64,000 nucleotides of DNA, taken from the NCBI RefSeq assembly GCF_032854445.1, contig NC_088301.1, positions 16,633,518 to 16,697,517 of the forward strand. Direction: 5' to 3'. Below, piece by piece: positions 53,876 through 64,000 of the stretch. The stretch is from Liolophura sinensis. Its lineage: Eukaryota > Mollusca > Polyplacophora > Chitonida > Chitonidae. The notes under the pieces were generated by a model, which was not told the origin of the DNA, searched no databases, and saw only the letters and a program-made list of their open reading frames with translations. The translations under genes were made by a program, and so were the position numbers. Position 1 is the stretch's first letter, and the number at the start of each line of letters is the position of its first letter.

Positions 53876-56152
53876 GAAAACTGTTAAGTTATGTGAGTGG
53901 CACACACCAGGATCCCTCGGTGTTTTAAACTGCATGGTGCAAGCTAAATATAATGTCACTAGATTTGATTGAATATAAGTGATTGGCTAAAACAAAAAAA
54001 AAACAACATAGTGGTTCTTATCGCACAGTTTCATATCTATAATGTATATGCAGTTGATATATCACGTTTTTCTCGGCCTAATTTCTACTTTTTGCAAATA
54101 AAAATCGCTCTTTGCGACAGATGCATGCTGCAGGAGGAGATTGTGTTCATTTTTATTTTACATTCGAACAGATAAAATCAGCAAATATTGACCCGGAGAA
54201 GAGTTAAGCGTGTAAGTATAGCTCAGCTCGTAACAAACGAGATCATTCACGAACATCTTAACCTCTCTCCTGACTGTAGATAGTAAGCGAATGCGTGGAC
54301 ATGAGCTTAAAATACCTGTCTTTCACTGACAACCATTGCAGGTTCAAACCTATCCCCGTACAATGAATTTGTAGGTTCCCTCACTCTGGACCATTTTGTA
54401 ACACGTGGTAATAGTGTGGAATTGACAAGACACGTCGGAAAAAAGGATAAAACAAATATTTTACGTTTTAGGTCGTAGTAAAATCAAATTAGACCAACTA
54501 CTAATCATCCTTTCATATGTTAACGGCTGTAAATGTTTTGGCTACAAGAGCCTGTCAAAAGAGAAAAAAAAATACAACACAGTTGTCTTAGTTGTTTAGT
54601 ACCAACTAAACTATTATTAGTATTATTATTATTATTGTAATCGATATCCTCATGTAAATCATTCTCTTACAGGGGTGAAGAATCGGATCTGGTGCGCTAA
54701 CACTGGAGATTTGGTTAAACCCTGCAACTTTAGTCACGCTTGAATAAATCTGACATACCTAAAACTCAGCTCAGGTTAAGCATAACCTCTACTTGATTCT
54801 CTCTTACACAAGCCATCAGAAACGATTCTGTATCCCTTTACAGTGAATCTTAAAAGTCTTAAAGTCTTAAAGCATTATCATCATATCTTCTCTGTATGCA
54901 GCAATTTGCCATTGTTCCGTAACATCGGTTATCTGTTATACGATAAAATGACGTAATTTCACTTGTGGGAAATGTTGCAACATTTTCTGTAGTTCTTGTA
55001 GAATAAAATATTAGGGTGACCCGTTTTTGGTCGTATTTTTAATATTTCTAAAACTGCTATTAATTCCTCCCACCTTCCAACTGAAACAGTCGGGTACCTG
55101 CAGGTGCATACTACGCATATGATAATAATATTCCCTGCTTGTTATCATGTGAATATAAACGTGATTGATATCTTAAAGCTCTCGTGGCAAGTAACTCCTG
55201 ATACCTAACCCGCGGTGGAAGAGTTGGGAGCGTGAGCTAATACTCGACTGGACCCAATCGCCATTTCGTAATACCCTTCAAGAAAAGACACAAGCCCATG
55301 TAATTCTCTCCAGTGACCCTAACTCACTTTCACACACCAGGAAATGTCAACACATTCGTAATTGTGTCTCTCTATAGTATTTAACGAGATTCCAACGGCG
55401 ATTCGTTCAATAAATGCACATGACTCAATGCCATCTGACACAGTTTGTTGACCTATTTCCGTCATTTATTACACGTATGTAATGGAAAGGACTGTTTACA
55501 TCTAACGCAGACTCAATGTATGCAATGCAAATACCTATCAGTCATGTTGCTCAATAGAATTAAATTTTTGCACAAGTTCTGTCTGTTGGCTGTACAGAAA
55601 ATCATATTATCTTTGTTTCATTGTACACGAAGCGATTTATTATATCAAGATGCAGGTAGTTAATATATTTGGATATACTTCAAGAAGATATAATCTATAA
55701 AGAACAAGACAGCAGTGCGTAAACATTTGGCTTTTCCTCAACAACAACAAATAAGTTACATGTTGACAGGAAAACAAATTTTACAAATGTGAAACCAATT
55801 TTGAAAAATTTATTGGAGTTTTTGGAGAATGTTTTTTTGTGTGTCAGGGATTAACAGATAGGAATATCTAAACGAACAGCAATCTTATTCTTTTCCGACT
55901 TAAATTATTTTAATTAGCGTTAATTTTTATTAGCGTTATTTCAGGAAAAGTGACCATTCCATTCATTCGTGATAGCATTTAGTAAACATCACACAGTTAC
56001 GTCCCCTTTTCCATCTGCTGTATACTTTAGTGAAAAATATGTACGAAACAAGATGGAAACTAAATGTAAATTGCATCTATTTGTGAAAGCATTATGCTGA
56101 AGTAAAAACCATTAATTTGTATACGATATCTTTATTTCAGTATTTTTAGACC
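53876..56152. other. Gene-free AT-rich stretch
   Basis: Only short ATT/TTA runs (about 54615-54640) and A-tracts are seen; no exon or repeat copy was recognised. Confidence 0.4.
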
Positions 56153-56154
56153 AG

Positions 56155-56385
56155 TTGCAATAGGTTGCAATGAACATCACTGCACACATTGTTTTTACTT
56201 AATTCAACTAATGTCATGGTGCTGCGAGGCGAGTGAATTGCTACTATTTATGCATTTACATTAACAGTTAGAATAAAACCCTGACTGAGGTAAATTGAGA
56301 AGAGGCTGTATTTCACGGGTTACATATGACCATTTGCTAGTTGTCGTGGGTACTCTGGTCTTAATCGCTATGCTGTACGGCTTTA
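56155..56385 (-). repeat. R1, near full length
   Basis: Minus strand: AACTAGCAAATGGTCATATGTAACCCGTGAAATAC, TCAGGGTTTTATTCTAACTG, AATGCATAAATAGTAGCAAT, CAGCACCATGACATTAG, GATGTTCATTGCAAC and ACTGGTCTA. Confidence 0.75.
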
Positions 56386-57029
56386 AATATATTGTATAGT
56401 AAGAATCACATATGCACTCTATATGCCATAATGACAGTACGAGATATTTGGCTATTGATTTGTTGTGTTGTATGAATACTCGATGTATCAAGTGAGCAGA
56501 GATTTTCACAAAGAGTAGCATAAACATCATCTGAAAATGAGTTGTTTTAAAACATATGAAAGTCCGTGTTATTGCAAAACTTTTAGTTAAAATTTTCGTT
56601 TATCCAAATTATCATTGAAGACAAATATTCCCTGTCTACCATCTTGGAATTGTGAAGATTTTCAGGTTTGCCATCACGGTCCCTCCGTTATACGTTGCCA
56701 GAATATACAAGGCAGTTTTCAAAAGGCGTTTTGTAACGATTGGACTTATTAGTAACCTGAATCAAATAGTTAATAAATCAGCTGGATTTTGTTCCCATTG
56801 TTTCCTACATTTGCAGGATTTTGTTAACGGTATTGTTCGTAGCGGTTTCAATTTTGCTAGCGCTTCGTCCATTTTTTCGTAACGCATCAAATTGTTGGGA
56901 CGACAAAGGAATGACAGTTTGACGATTAGTACTTGATTTATTTTGGCGGACAACAACTGACAAGAAGATGATAATATCTTGTCAGTTCTATTGGCTTGAA
57001 ACGCAGTATATCAGCCTGTTTAGTTTAGT
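56386..57029. other. Gene-free stretch
   Basis: Nothing was recognised; a 76-codon plus-strand frame at 56652-56882 has no domain. Confidence 0.35.
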
Positions 57030-57262
57030 GAGTGCGTGAGTGCTTGGGGTTTAACGTCGTTCTCAACAATTTTTCATTCATATGACGACGAAGCCGCCCA
57101 GCCCGAACCATTATACTGATACGGGTCAACCAATCATTGCACTACCCCTTCATGCTGAACGCCAAGCTAGGAAGTTACAATTTCCTCTTTTAAAGTCTCA
57201 GGTGTGACTCGATCCAGGATTCATCCTGGATCTGCCGCTCTCGAAGCGGACACTCTAGCTTA
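57030..57262 (-). mobile_element. SINE S2, core A, internally shortened
   Basis: Minus strand: AGTGTCCGCTTCGAGAGCGG, GGATGAATCCTGGATCGAGTC, AACTTCCTAGCTTGGCGTTC, ATGATTGGTTGACCCGTATC, GGTTCGGGCTGGGCGG, joined directly to the TGAAAAATTGTTGAGAACGA tail. Confidence 0.82.
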
Positions 57263-57330
57263 GTTTAGTAATACATTTATAAGAACGGACTTAGTTGATT
57301 CGATAGGCGTTACAGTTTTAATCTTTTTAC

Positions 57331-57730
57331 CAGCCTATATTTTGTTTTACGTCTCTAAGAAATGTGTACTTGTAAATGCCCTGAGGCATCGTTGTTAATG
57401 AGGTATAAGTTTTACAGCTTCACAGTTAATTGGCAATGTATGTCAGCAGCCTGCGGATGGTAGTGCGTTTCCCCCGGGCTCAGTCTGGTTTCTCCCAACT
57501 ATAATGCTGGCCGGATCGTATAGGTGAAATATTCTTGAGTACGGTGTAAAACACCAATCAAATGAATAAATTTAATAGTGTGTTACATGTAGGTTATAGG
57601 ATAGAAAACTAAGCCAAAACAGCGATGACAGCCTATATTTTGTTCTACGTCTCTAAGAAATGTGTACTTGTAAATGCCCTGAGGCATCGTTGGTAATGAG
57701 GTATAGGTTTTACAGCTTCACAGTTAATTG
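57331..57730 (+). repeat. 102-bp duplication spaced 298 bp, first unit carrying an S1 insertion
   Basis: 57331-57432 and 57629-57730 match except at about four bases. Each copy is followed by a related R1-head phrase (GATAGAAAACTAAGCC and GATAGAAAGCCAAGCC). In unit 1 an S1 3' end (57443-57572) separates the two parts. The likely order is tandem duplication, then S1 insertion. Confidence 0.8.
57443..57572 (+). mobile_element. SINE S1, 3' half
   Basis: CAGCAGCCTGCGGATGGTAG, TTCCCCCGGGCTCAG, ACTATAATGCTGGCC, GGTGAAATATTCTTGAGTAC and CACCAATCAAATGAATAAAT. Confidence 0.88.
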
Positions 57731-57734
57731 TAGG

Positions 57735-57950
57735 TTAAATGATAGAAAGCCAAGCCATAACAGCGATGACTGAGTGATAGATGATACTGTATCACACTTA
57801 ATCGATGAAATGCAGCCTCTCTTCAGTTTTTCTCAGTTTTATTCTAACTGTTCATTTAAATGTTTACATGATAGCAAGTTACAAGTCCCCCAACATCTAA
57901 GGAAAACTATTAGGTAAAATATTATGCCGTGATGTAAACTGCAATATATC
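57735..57950 (+). repeat. R1, near full length
   Basis: GAAAGCCAAGCCATAACAGCGATGAC, TTAATCGATGAAATGCAGCC, TTTTATTCTAACTGTTCATTTAAATG, CCCCCAACATCTAAGG, GTGATGTAAACTGCAAT. Confidence 0.7.
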
Positions 57951-59324
57951 AAATTTCATTATATAAAGTTCCAAGCAATGACTGACAACATAACGAGATA
58001 CACACATGCATGTACATGCCGAAAACTTCTGAATAGGTAGTTCACCCCTGAGAGGAAGCCAGCATCAGCTGGAGTGCTTACCCTATCTGTTACGTAGGCC
58101 CGAGTTTAATTTTAAGTGAAGGTCTTATATTTATCGCTAGGACTTGGCAACAATACCTGTACAGTGTCTTATTGCATGTGCGTCTGAGACACTATAGTGA
58201 CTGGCTGATCCACAGTGGGCAGTTATAAAAAAAAAAAACCAAAAACCGAAAACAAAAAAACACCACCACCATGCACCTTTTATTTTGGGGGTTTCTTTCC
58301 CATGTAACCAGAAGAAGTTTATCTTCGTGCTGAGTGTACTGGGTACTGTACTGTACTTTCTTAACCTTACATAAACTTTACCGTCTTTGTGAAAGCCCCA
58401 TAATATAACAAATTGACTGATACATATATGGTATGATCATCCGGAAATAAGTGCACAATCTTTGTTAAATAGCATAGCCAGGCCAAGTTAAGTCGGACTT
58501 CGCGTTGATTTAGAGCATAAGTACTGAACGAGTCACACAGACAGAAGCTGAGCTGCAGCGATATCTCGCTTATCGACCAGCTTACTGAAGGACACCGTCC
58601 AACGCGGCGACCTCAACTCTAGATTGAGCAGAGAGGCCTTATTGGTATTGTTCTGACTTTGATTACTTCCAAGTCGCCCACGCAAAGAGGAAACAAGTTT
58701 GCGCTGGACCAGATGCGTTTTATTCCAACTGACGTGATATTCAGGGGTGAAAGGCAACAGAATGTGTGTAATGCCACAGGAAATTGCCGAGCGGCACCAG
58801 TCTCCTAAATTATCTTACATGCCACAGAATTTCCACCTTGTCTCAAGGCTCCGCGTGATTGTTTTCTAAGTCTGAATACCCTGATCGTACGTAAAGGTAA
58901 CATAACGCTTTATTCCATATAAAATGCGTTTAATGAGATGAAATATATGTAACTTGCCCAATCAGCTTTGCACAACGAATCTACTAATACCATTACATAT
59001 TAACTGACCACCATTTCTCCTCAGCATGTTTTTGAAAAACAGATTACCAGGGAACAGGATTTCTGATGTTAATTTGCTGTGTTTTAAGACAACTGAAACA
59101 ATTAAACATATTTTATTAAATGAGACATGTCTTTATATACTGATGCCTTAACCACTGAGTTTTTCTTTATTATCTAACTGCATTTGGCGTAAACACTTTA
59201 ATTAAGAATATTTAAGTCATACGACTTTAGATTTACCAGTGCAAGACAATAGAATGCAAGAAGTAAACTGTTTAGCAAGAAACTGCAGAGAATCCCACAA
59301 GGGACGAACCACATTTTATTCAGT
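57951..59324. other. Gene-free stretch
   Basis: A 35-bp S1 piece (GAGAGGAAGCCAGCATCAGC) lies at 58045-58080 and A-rich tracts at 58229-58262. A minus-strand 74-codon frame at 58533-58757 is unrecognised. Confidence 0.4.
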
Positions 59325-59460
59325 TAAATTAATACTCAAGAATATTTCACTTATACGACGGCGGCCAGCATTAAGTTGGAAAGAAACCTTGAAACCGTTC
59401 GTCCACGGAAGCCTCTCCTCAAAATGTTGATCTCTCTTTCATAGCGAGCTAAATATGTTT
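59325..59460 (-). mobile_element. SINE S1, 3' end, diverged
   Basis: Minus strand: CAACTTAATGCTGGCCGCCG and TCGTATAAGTGAAATATTCTTGAG. The inner part is unrecognisable. Confidence 0.65.
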
Positions 59461-59639
59461 ACCGCATTGGTGGAAAAATATAAGATGCTCAATGAACTTC
59501 ATGCACAGTGTACGAGTCTTGTCCAAATCTAATTACTGTGAAGGCCACCAGACATATCCGAGGCTGCGGAATCCTTGGGATTTGTTACTGAATCATTCGT
59601 TAGGGCACGAAGGCGAATGAATCACCGCTCATCATCACT

Positions 59640-59765
59640 ATGTCAGTATATTTATTTATTTATCTGATTGGTGTTCTAACGCAGTACTCAATAATGTTTC
59701 ACTTATACCATCATTATGGTTGGAAGAAACCCGGCGGGCCGTCCTCAAGTTCTTAACAGACTTTG
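59640..59765 (-). mobile_element. SINE S1, 3' half, diverged
   Basis: Minus strand: GTTAAGAACTTGAGGACGGC, CCCGCCGGGTTTCTTCC, CATAATGATGGTATAAGTG, CATTATTGAGTACTGCG and an AATCAGATAAATAAATAAAT tail. Confidence 0.75.
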
Positions 59766-60324
59766 CCAGCCTGTTAGCAGTGGTATGTCTGCTACTATAA
59801 TCACATGTATAGTCATACATCAGTCCCTTGTGATAGAAAAAAACATGTTCAAAACATTATCACCCTTTGCATCCATCTGTATGTGTAAAAACCAGGAACG
59901 CATGGCGTCACAACAGCTAATTGGTTGAAATTTTGTGTGGGTTAAACTGACTAAATTGTGCACGTTTGGCACACGTCTTTGCGTATGTTGTAAACAAAAA
60001 TATGATAATAATCTATTGAAGAACGTTGAATGCCATGTGCCTCGCATCTTCCATCCGCAGTCAACCGATGAGACGGTAATGACCAGGCACCAATTCATAC
60101 AGGGAAACTCACGTGCTTAATAAAGCTGTGTGGAACAACATAACAATCGTCTAAAAAAAAATTGAAACGAATTTTGTTATGTGAATTAAAACATATTGGT
60201 ATAAATAAAGTAATTTGTGAGTATTTATATACCCATGTAACATTGTATAGCTGCTCTGTATGGAAGTGATGTAAACAGGGCTCAACAAGGGTACATGCAC
60301 AAAAATAGCTGGAACATAATTACA
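59766..60324. other. Gene-free stretch
   Basis: Overlapping short frames on both strands only; nothing was recognised. Confidence 0.35.
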
Positions 60325-60510
60325 GACGTACAGCACAGAGAGTAATACCAGATCAGCGACGAAAGTCTGATAGCTGATTTTCACCGGTGAAATACGGTCT
60401 CACGTCAGTTTACCTCATTAAGGGTTTTGTTATAACTGTTCCTGGGCAAACAAATACAGTGATGTTAATTGCAATTTATTAGCCTTCACTGGTCTAGAAT
60501 TACTCACATT
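60325..60510 (+). repeat. R1, internally deleted
   Basis: AGAGAGTAATACCAGATCAGCGACGA, CACCGGTGAAATACGGTC, TTTTGTTATAACTGTTCC, then a jump to CAGTGATGTTAATTGCAATTTATTAG and CACTGGTCTAGAATTACTCA. Confidence 0.8.
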
Positions 60511-60719
60511 TAACATACAAACCCTGAACACTGCAAACATTGGAGGGTTTCAAACTGACCTAACAGGACAATAATCTTGAGGCATATTACGTAAGGAATG
60601 TGTTTTGCTGAAATGAAACGAAAAGTATTCCAATGTGATTTCCTATCTTCTGATTATACTGGTACCATATTTTCTTGTCAGATTGCCATTGGACCTCTGT
60701 GGACTTCATTCTGCCTCGC

Positions 60720-60792
60720 TTGGTGCTGAGCACTGAGAGGTTAGAGTAAAGAAACAGGACTGTACAACCCGGTGTCAGTGTAATGCATAATA
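60720..60792 (+). mobile_element. Left half of an S2 (core B) split by Tc1
   Basis: GTGCTGAGCACTGAGAGG, AGTAAAGAAACAGGACTG and CCCGGTGTCAGTGTAATG match the S2 core-B copy at 50264-50440 in reverse complement. It stops at the TA used by the Tc1 element and resumes at 62330. Confidence 0.75.
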
Positions 60793-60818
60793 TACTCTCC
60801 CAAAAAAGAAACGCAACA
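60793..60818 (+). repeat. Left terminal inverted repeat
   Basis: It starts TACTCTCCC directly after the TA duplication and is followed by a run of ten C's. It is complementary to 62305-62329 apart from one G/A difference. Confidence 0.9.
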
Positions 60819-61123
60819 CCCCCCCCCCAAAAGATCAATCATAAATTCTTCAAAAAATTGGCGTGATTGAGGCATGACAACATGATCATATTATAATGTA
60901 AATGTACGATAATTGAATTTAAACACCAGATAGTGTCTGTTGGTCACACGTGACTTAAGGGTCAGCCTTTGTGTAACGCTGCGCGAGGGATTCGTAGAGA
61001 AAAACTTAGGACAGTTGCACCTGCGAATCATGCCGTATTTTTAAGCGGATTTAATTGGTATAAAAGACACATAACCGTTCTGTTGAATTCAGTCACTAAG
61101 TTGCTTCTCCAACCTGCCAAGAT

Positions 61124-62131
61124 ATGCCAAGACTAGACACCGCTACCCGGAACATCGTCATTGGTCGACTCCTCGCCGGTGAATCACAGAATGCAGTCGC
61201 TAGACTTTATCATGTTCACCGGAGCACGATTTCCCGGCTCTGGCAACGGTACCAGCAATCCGGTTCAACAGCTGACCGTCAACGTTATGGCCGACCTAGG
61301 GTCACAACAGCAGCCCAAGACCGTTACATCCGGTTACTTCATCTTAGAAACCGAACCGTAACAGCAACAGAAACAGCATCAAATGTCCCAGGTCTCCGAC
61401 GAATATCGGCACAGACAGTCAGGAACCATCTCCGTGAAAACGGCTTACGTCCCAGACGTCCTTACTTTGGCGTAGTACTGAGACAACAGCATCGACGCGC
61501 AAGGGTACGATGGTGCAACAGATTAAGGGACTGGAATCTGCGAAATTGGAGGCGAGTCTGGTTCAGCGATGAATCCAGATTCATGCTGGAGAAAAGAGAT
61601 GGCCGTACACGCGTCTACAGACGCCGAAATGAGAGGTTCGCAAGGAACTGCGTCCTTGAAGTCGACAATTTCGGTGGAGGAAGTGTGATGGTGTGGGGTG
61701 CCATATCATACGCCCGAAAATCTCAACTGGTGCACATCCCAGGCAACCTTAAGGCCGCTAGATACAGAGATGAGGTTTTGACGCCACACATGCTGCCCAT
61801 AATGGACCTTCGTAGGGAAGTTTTTCAGCACGACAACGCTGGGTCGCATACAGCTCGTGCTACGGTTGACTTTCTGGAGAACCAGAACGTAACAGTGCTG
61901 CCCTGGCCGTCCAAATCACCAGATTTGAACCCAATAGAACATTTGTGGGATGACTTGGGAAAACGCTTGCGCAGTCGTCATCCAGCGCCCCAAACTCAGT
62001 AAGAAGTGCTGCAGGCTCTTGACCAAGAATGGAGAAGAATTCCGCAAAACCGTATTCGCCAATTGATCATGTCTATGCCGAGACGGATTCGCGCTGTGTT
62101 ACGGGTTAATGGTGGGCATAGCAGATATTGA
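61124..62131 (+). pseudogene. Tc1-family transposase, DD34E, one premature stop
   Basis: ATG at 61124 opens 292 codons ending at TAA (62000-62002). In the same frame, 42 further codons (EVLQALDQEWRRIP, SMPRRIRAVL, GGHSRY) lead to TGA at 62129-62131 and match the normal Tc1 transposase C-terminus. The full length of about 334 residues fits the family. Order: a paired-like HTH (about 17-45, with STISRLWQRY), a GRPR hook (56-59), a second HTH (about 75-108), then the catalytic core. D149 (FSDES), D237 (QHDNAGSHT) and E272 (PDLNPIEHLW) have 34 residues between the last two, which defines DD34E. It binds the inverted repeats and cuts and pastes the element. The core is intact, so only the TAA and any substitutions argue against function. 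A Gln or Lys codon mutation would create such a stop. Confidence 0.93.
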
Positions 62132-62304
62132 CTTTGCAGTGACGTCATCTGAGTGCTATGGACTTTAGTGTGATAAATTTTGACATTGTAATTAACTTAA
62201 AAGTCTGAACAACCAGTGTGGAAAATTTCAGTGTTTATTTCAGTGCTTATTTTTGTATTTAAGATGATGTTGAAAAATTCATATTTGGATAAAACGAATC
62301 GGAT

Positions 62305-62329
62305 GTTGTGTTTCTTTTTTGGGAGAGTA
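62305..62329 (-). repeat. Right terminal inverted repeat
   Basis: GTTGTGTTTCTTTTTTGGGAG then AGTA, adjacent to TA at 62330-62331. Confidence 0.9.
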
Positions 62330-62475
62330 TACTTCGGCAGCACTTTGGCGGTATGGACTTGCCCTGCCACAAGAAGACACAGTATATGTACACATACGTT
62401 TTGACGCCTACTAGTAATATGGCTGAAAAATTGTTAAGCATGAAGTTCAACTCCAAGCATTCATTCATTCATTTA
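62330..62475 (+). mobile_element. Right half of the S2 (core B) split by Tc1
   Basis: TACTTCGGCAGCACTTTGG, CTTGCCCTGCCACAAGAAG, CAGTATATGTACACATACG, GCTGAAAAATTGTTAAGC and a CATTCATTCATT tail continue the element at 60720-60792. Confidence 0.82.
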
Positions 62476-63865
62476 GATTGCATTTTTTGGACGTAATCTG
62501 TTAAATGGAAGCATAAGTATTGGTGCAATCTATTCGAAATCTGGACATTCTCAGCCGTATGTCCAGTAATACTAACAGCAAAAAGAATGGATTGTTGGGA
62601 GAAAAAAAACATATTTTTCATTTGTGACCATTTCCAATCTGCATGTATCATACTATCGTCACTTTTACTCTCAAGCATATGTTTTTCTGATGCGCATGGA
62701 ATCCACATTACTGACAATTTTGATAACGTTATCCAGGTGTAATTTCCTGACATGTTTGTCCGTCAGGTCGGATCCAAATGGCGACCGTCTTGGTTTGTGT
62801 AATGATGGTGAGCTAAGAAATATCACTGGGTTAAACCCTCTGTTCCTTTCGTCGAAGAAAAAGAATGGTTTATTAATCAAAATCATAGATTCGGCCACAA
62901 CTGAATATACCGAAGTGAGAAAGTTGTTATAATTTAGACTGAATAAAGTAAACGCCGCTTAGGAGAGTCGCTAAAAGGAAGTATATAATTTTACATCTTT
63001 ACCTTGCATCTATGTTATGATGAAAGCTTTACTGAAATTGTCGGCATAATTAGAAATTATATGCATTATGCTTGTTACATCAAAAAAGCAAGGCACGTAT
63101 GCCTGTATACTGCATAAAAAGTATCAAATGAGGACTTTCTTTGTCGAACAGACATTTTCCAGGTAAAATCCTACTGATATGTTGACACCGTATATGTATC
63201 TTTTAAGGACTTTTAGATCCACGGAAATAGGTGATGTGAAGTCAAAGGCCTGTATAACTGTTTAATCACGTTCTATCACATGTGACTGCAAAAACTGGAG
63301 CAGAAAATAACAGTGACCCTGCTCTAGTCTGCTTAAAAGTTTGGAGAGTAAGGTAAACGTGTTGGTATTTTATCAGTTAAGTATCCACACGGTACAAGAT
63401 TCACGTCAGCGTAATATAATTTATTTTCCTAATGTCTGGGGCGTTTCGAAGACAAATCAGTTGGCCTCTGCTCTGCTTCTTGTCATTGTTGAGCCTTCAG
63501 AAAATCTGACACTGCACGTTTCCAAGAATGTGAAACATTCCAGCTATTTTGACCCACGCTTCGAAGCAATACGATGCGCATTGGCATTTGACTAGGTTGT
63601 GATGTGTCCATATATTGTGTCTGGAATACTTGTAAATTATTCCTGAAATACAAACAGCCTTCATATCGATCCCACACAAACCACTCTGCGGCGCTGTCGG
63701 GAATAAACATGCCATTTGATAAATCTCGACACACAGCATATGTTTACAATATTGTCTTACGATGCAGTAATACACGTGTACGGCCAACAATTCTTGCATA
63801 ACTACACAAAGTTAGGTTCATTTGGTTCTAAAGTGTTGGCAAGTTGCTACTTTTTACTTATTTAC
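62476..63865. other. Gene-free stretch
   Basis: Plus-strand frames 62624-62932 and 63341-63595 are open but unrecognised. No repeat copy was seen. Confidence 0.35.
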
Positions 63866-63869
63866 ATAC

Positions 63870-63995
63870 CAACTTAGGGAATAAATATCTGAGGTAAACT
63901 GGAAAAGGCCGGATTTTATTTATTACGTGTGACAGTTACGCGTTACACGTGACTATCAGTGTGTTGGCAGCTTCCATGTTTTGCTCTCTATGCTG
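63870..63995 (-). repeat. R1, head and middle, at the window edge
   Basis: Minus strand: a GAGAGCAAAACATGGAAGCTG start, ACTGATAGTCACGTGTAACG, and CAGTTTACCTCAGATATTTATTCCC. The copy is diverged and its 3' part is not recognisable. Confidence 0.55.
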
Positions 63996-64000
63996 TAATA

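Larger units (their letters stand above)
60793..62329 (+). mobile_element. Tc1-like DNA transposon, 1537 bp
   Basis: Terminal inverted repeats of about 25 bp (TACTCTCCCAAAAAAGAAAC at 60793; its reverse complement ends at 62329) differ at one base. TA flanks both ends (60791-60792 and 62330-62331), the usual Tc1/mariner target duplication. One DD34E transposase gene lies between them. The S2 sequence continues across the insertion, which gives the exact boundaries. Confidence 0.93.

Overview
The window is eukaryotic, repeat-rich, mostly non-coding animal DNA. Coding sequence is rare and split by introns with consensus splice sites. The commonest sequences are two tRNA-derived SINE families with long AT-rich or CACTCACT-type tails, Penelope-like reverse-transcriptase copies and a Tc1 element. 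The SINE tails resemble those I associate with molluscan (lophotrochozoan) genomes. The mollusc assignment is inference; no species can be named from the window alone.

Two host genes are visible. On the + strand, 43122-45080 is an almost certainly real two-exon rhodopsin-class GPCR (461 residues over join 43122..43956, 44530..45080) of the neuromedin-U/CAPA/pyrokinin receptor group. It has a short upstream ORF, a possible distant 5' leader exon ending at 41540 and a poly(A) signal at 45608. On the - strand, 28097-28301 is an exon encoding the C-terminal half of a SET domain like KMT5A. A possible last coding exon lies at 26177-26265 and a long internally repeated 3'UTR-like stretch at 24945-26176. 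The N-terminal half of that gene was not found. A few other open stretches (29401-29673, 24127-24423, 37249-37431) are candidates only.

Mobile DNA makes up most of the rest. A Penelope-like retroelement occurs in at least six pieces: 6200-8900 (-), 13468-13920 (+), 19230-20008 (-), 21330-23540 (-), 35306-36340 (+) and 52835-53400 (-). There is also a 3'-end-only piece at 14573-14900. The first piece keeps an intact 309-residue RT core and is flanked by degenerate direct repeats. The 3' region of this element shares a module with a roughly 240-bp short interspersed repeat (called R1 here, about 15 copies), which suggests a parasite/partner relationship. SINE S1 (Pol III head, AAAT tail) has more than 15 copies, several with visible target-site duplications. 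SINE S2 (different tRNA-like head, GTTAAACCCCAAGCACTCACT tail) has about 10 copies with two alternative central cores. A 1537-bp Tc1-like transposon at 60793-62329 has inverted repeats, TA duplication and a DD34E transposase with one premature stop, and sits inside an S2 copy.

Tandem structure is also prominent. There is an interleaved A-B-A'-B' duplication plus 34-bp minisatellite at 20009-21315, a 51-bp minisatellite open on both strands at 36548-36849, a 120-bp tandem duplication at 28604-28843, a CT-rich minisatellite at 33178-33268 and several G-runs.

Labels S1, S2, S3, R1 and PLE-1 to PLE-6 are local names used only here. Repeat boundaries are estimated by eye and may be off by tens of bases.
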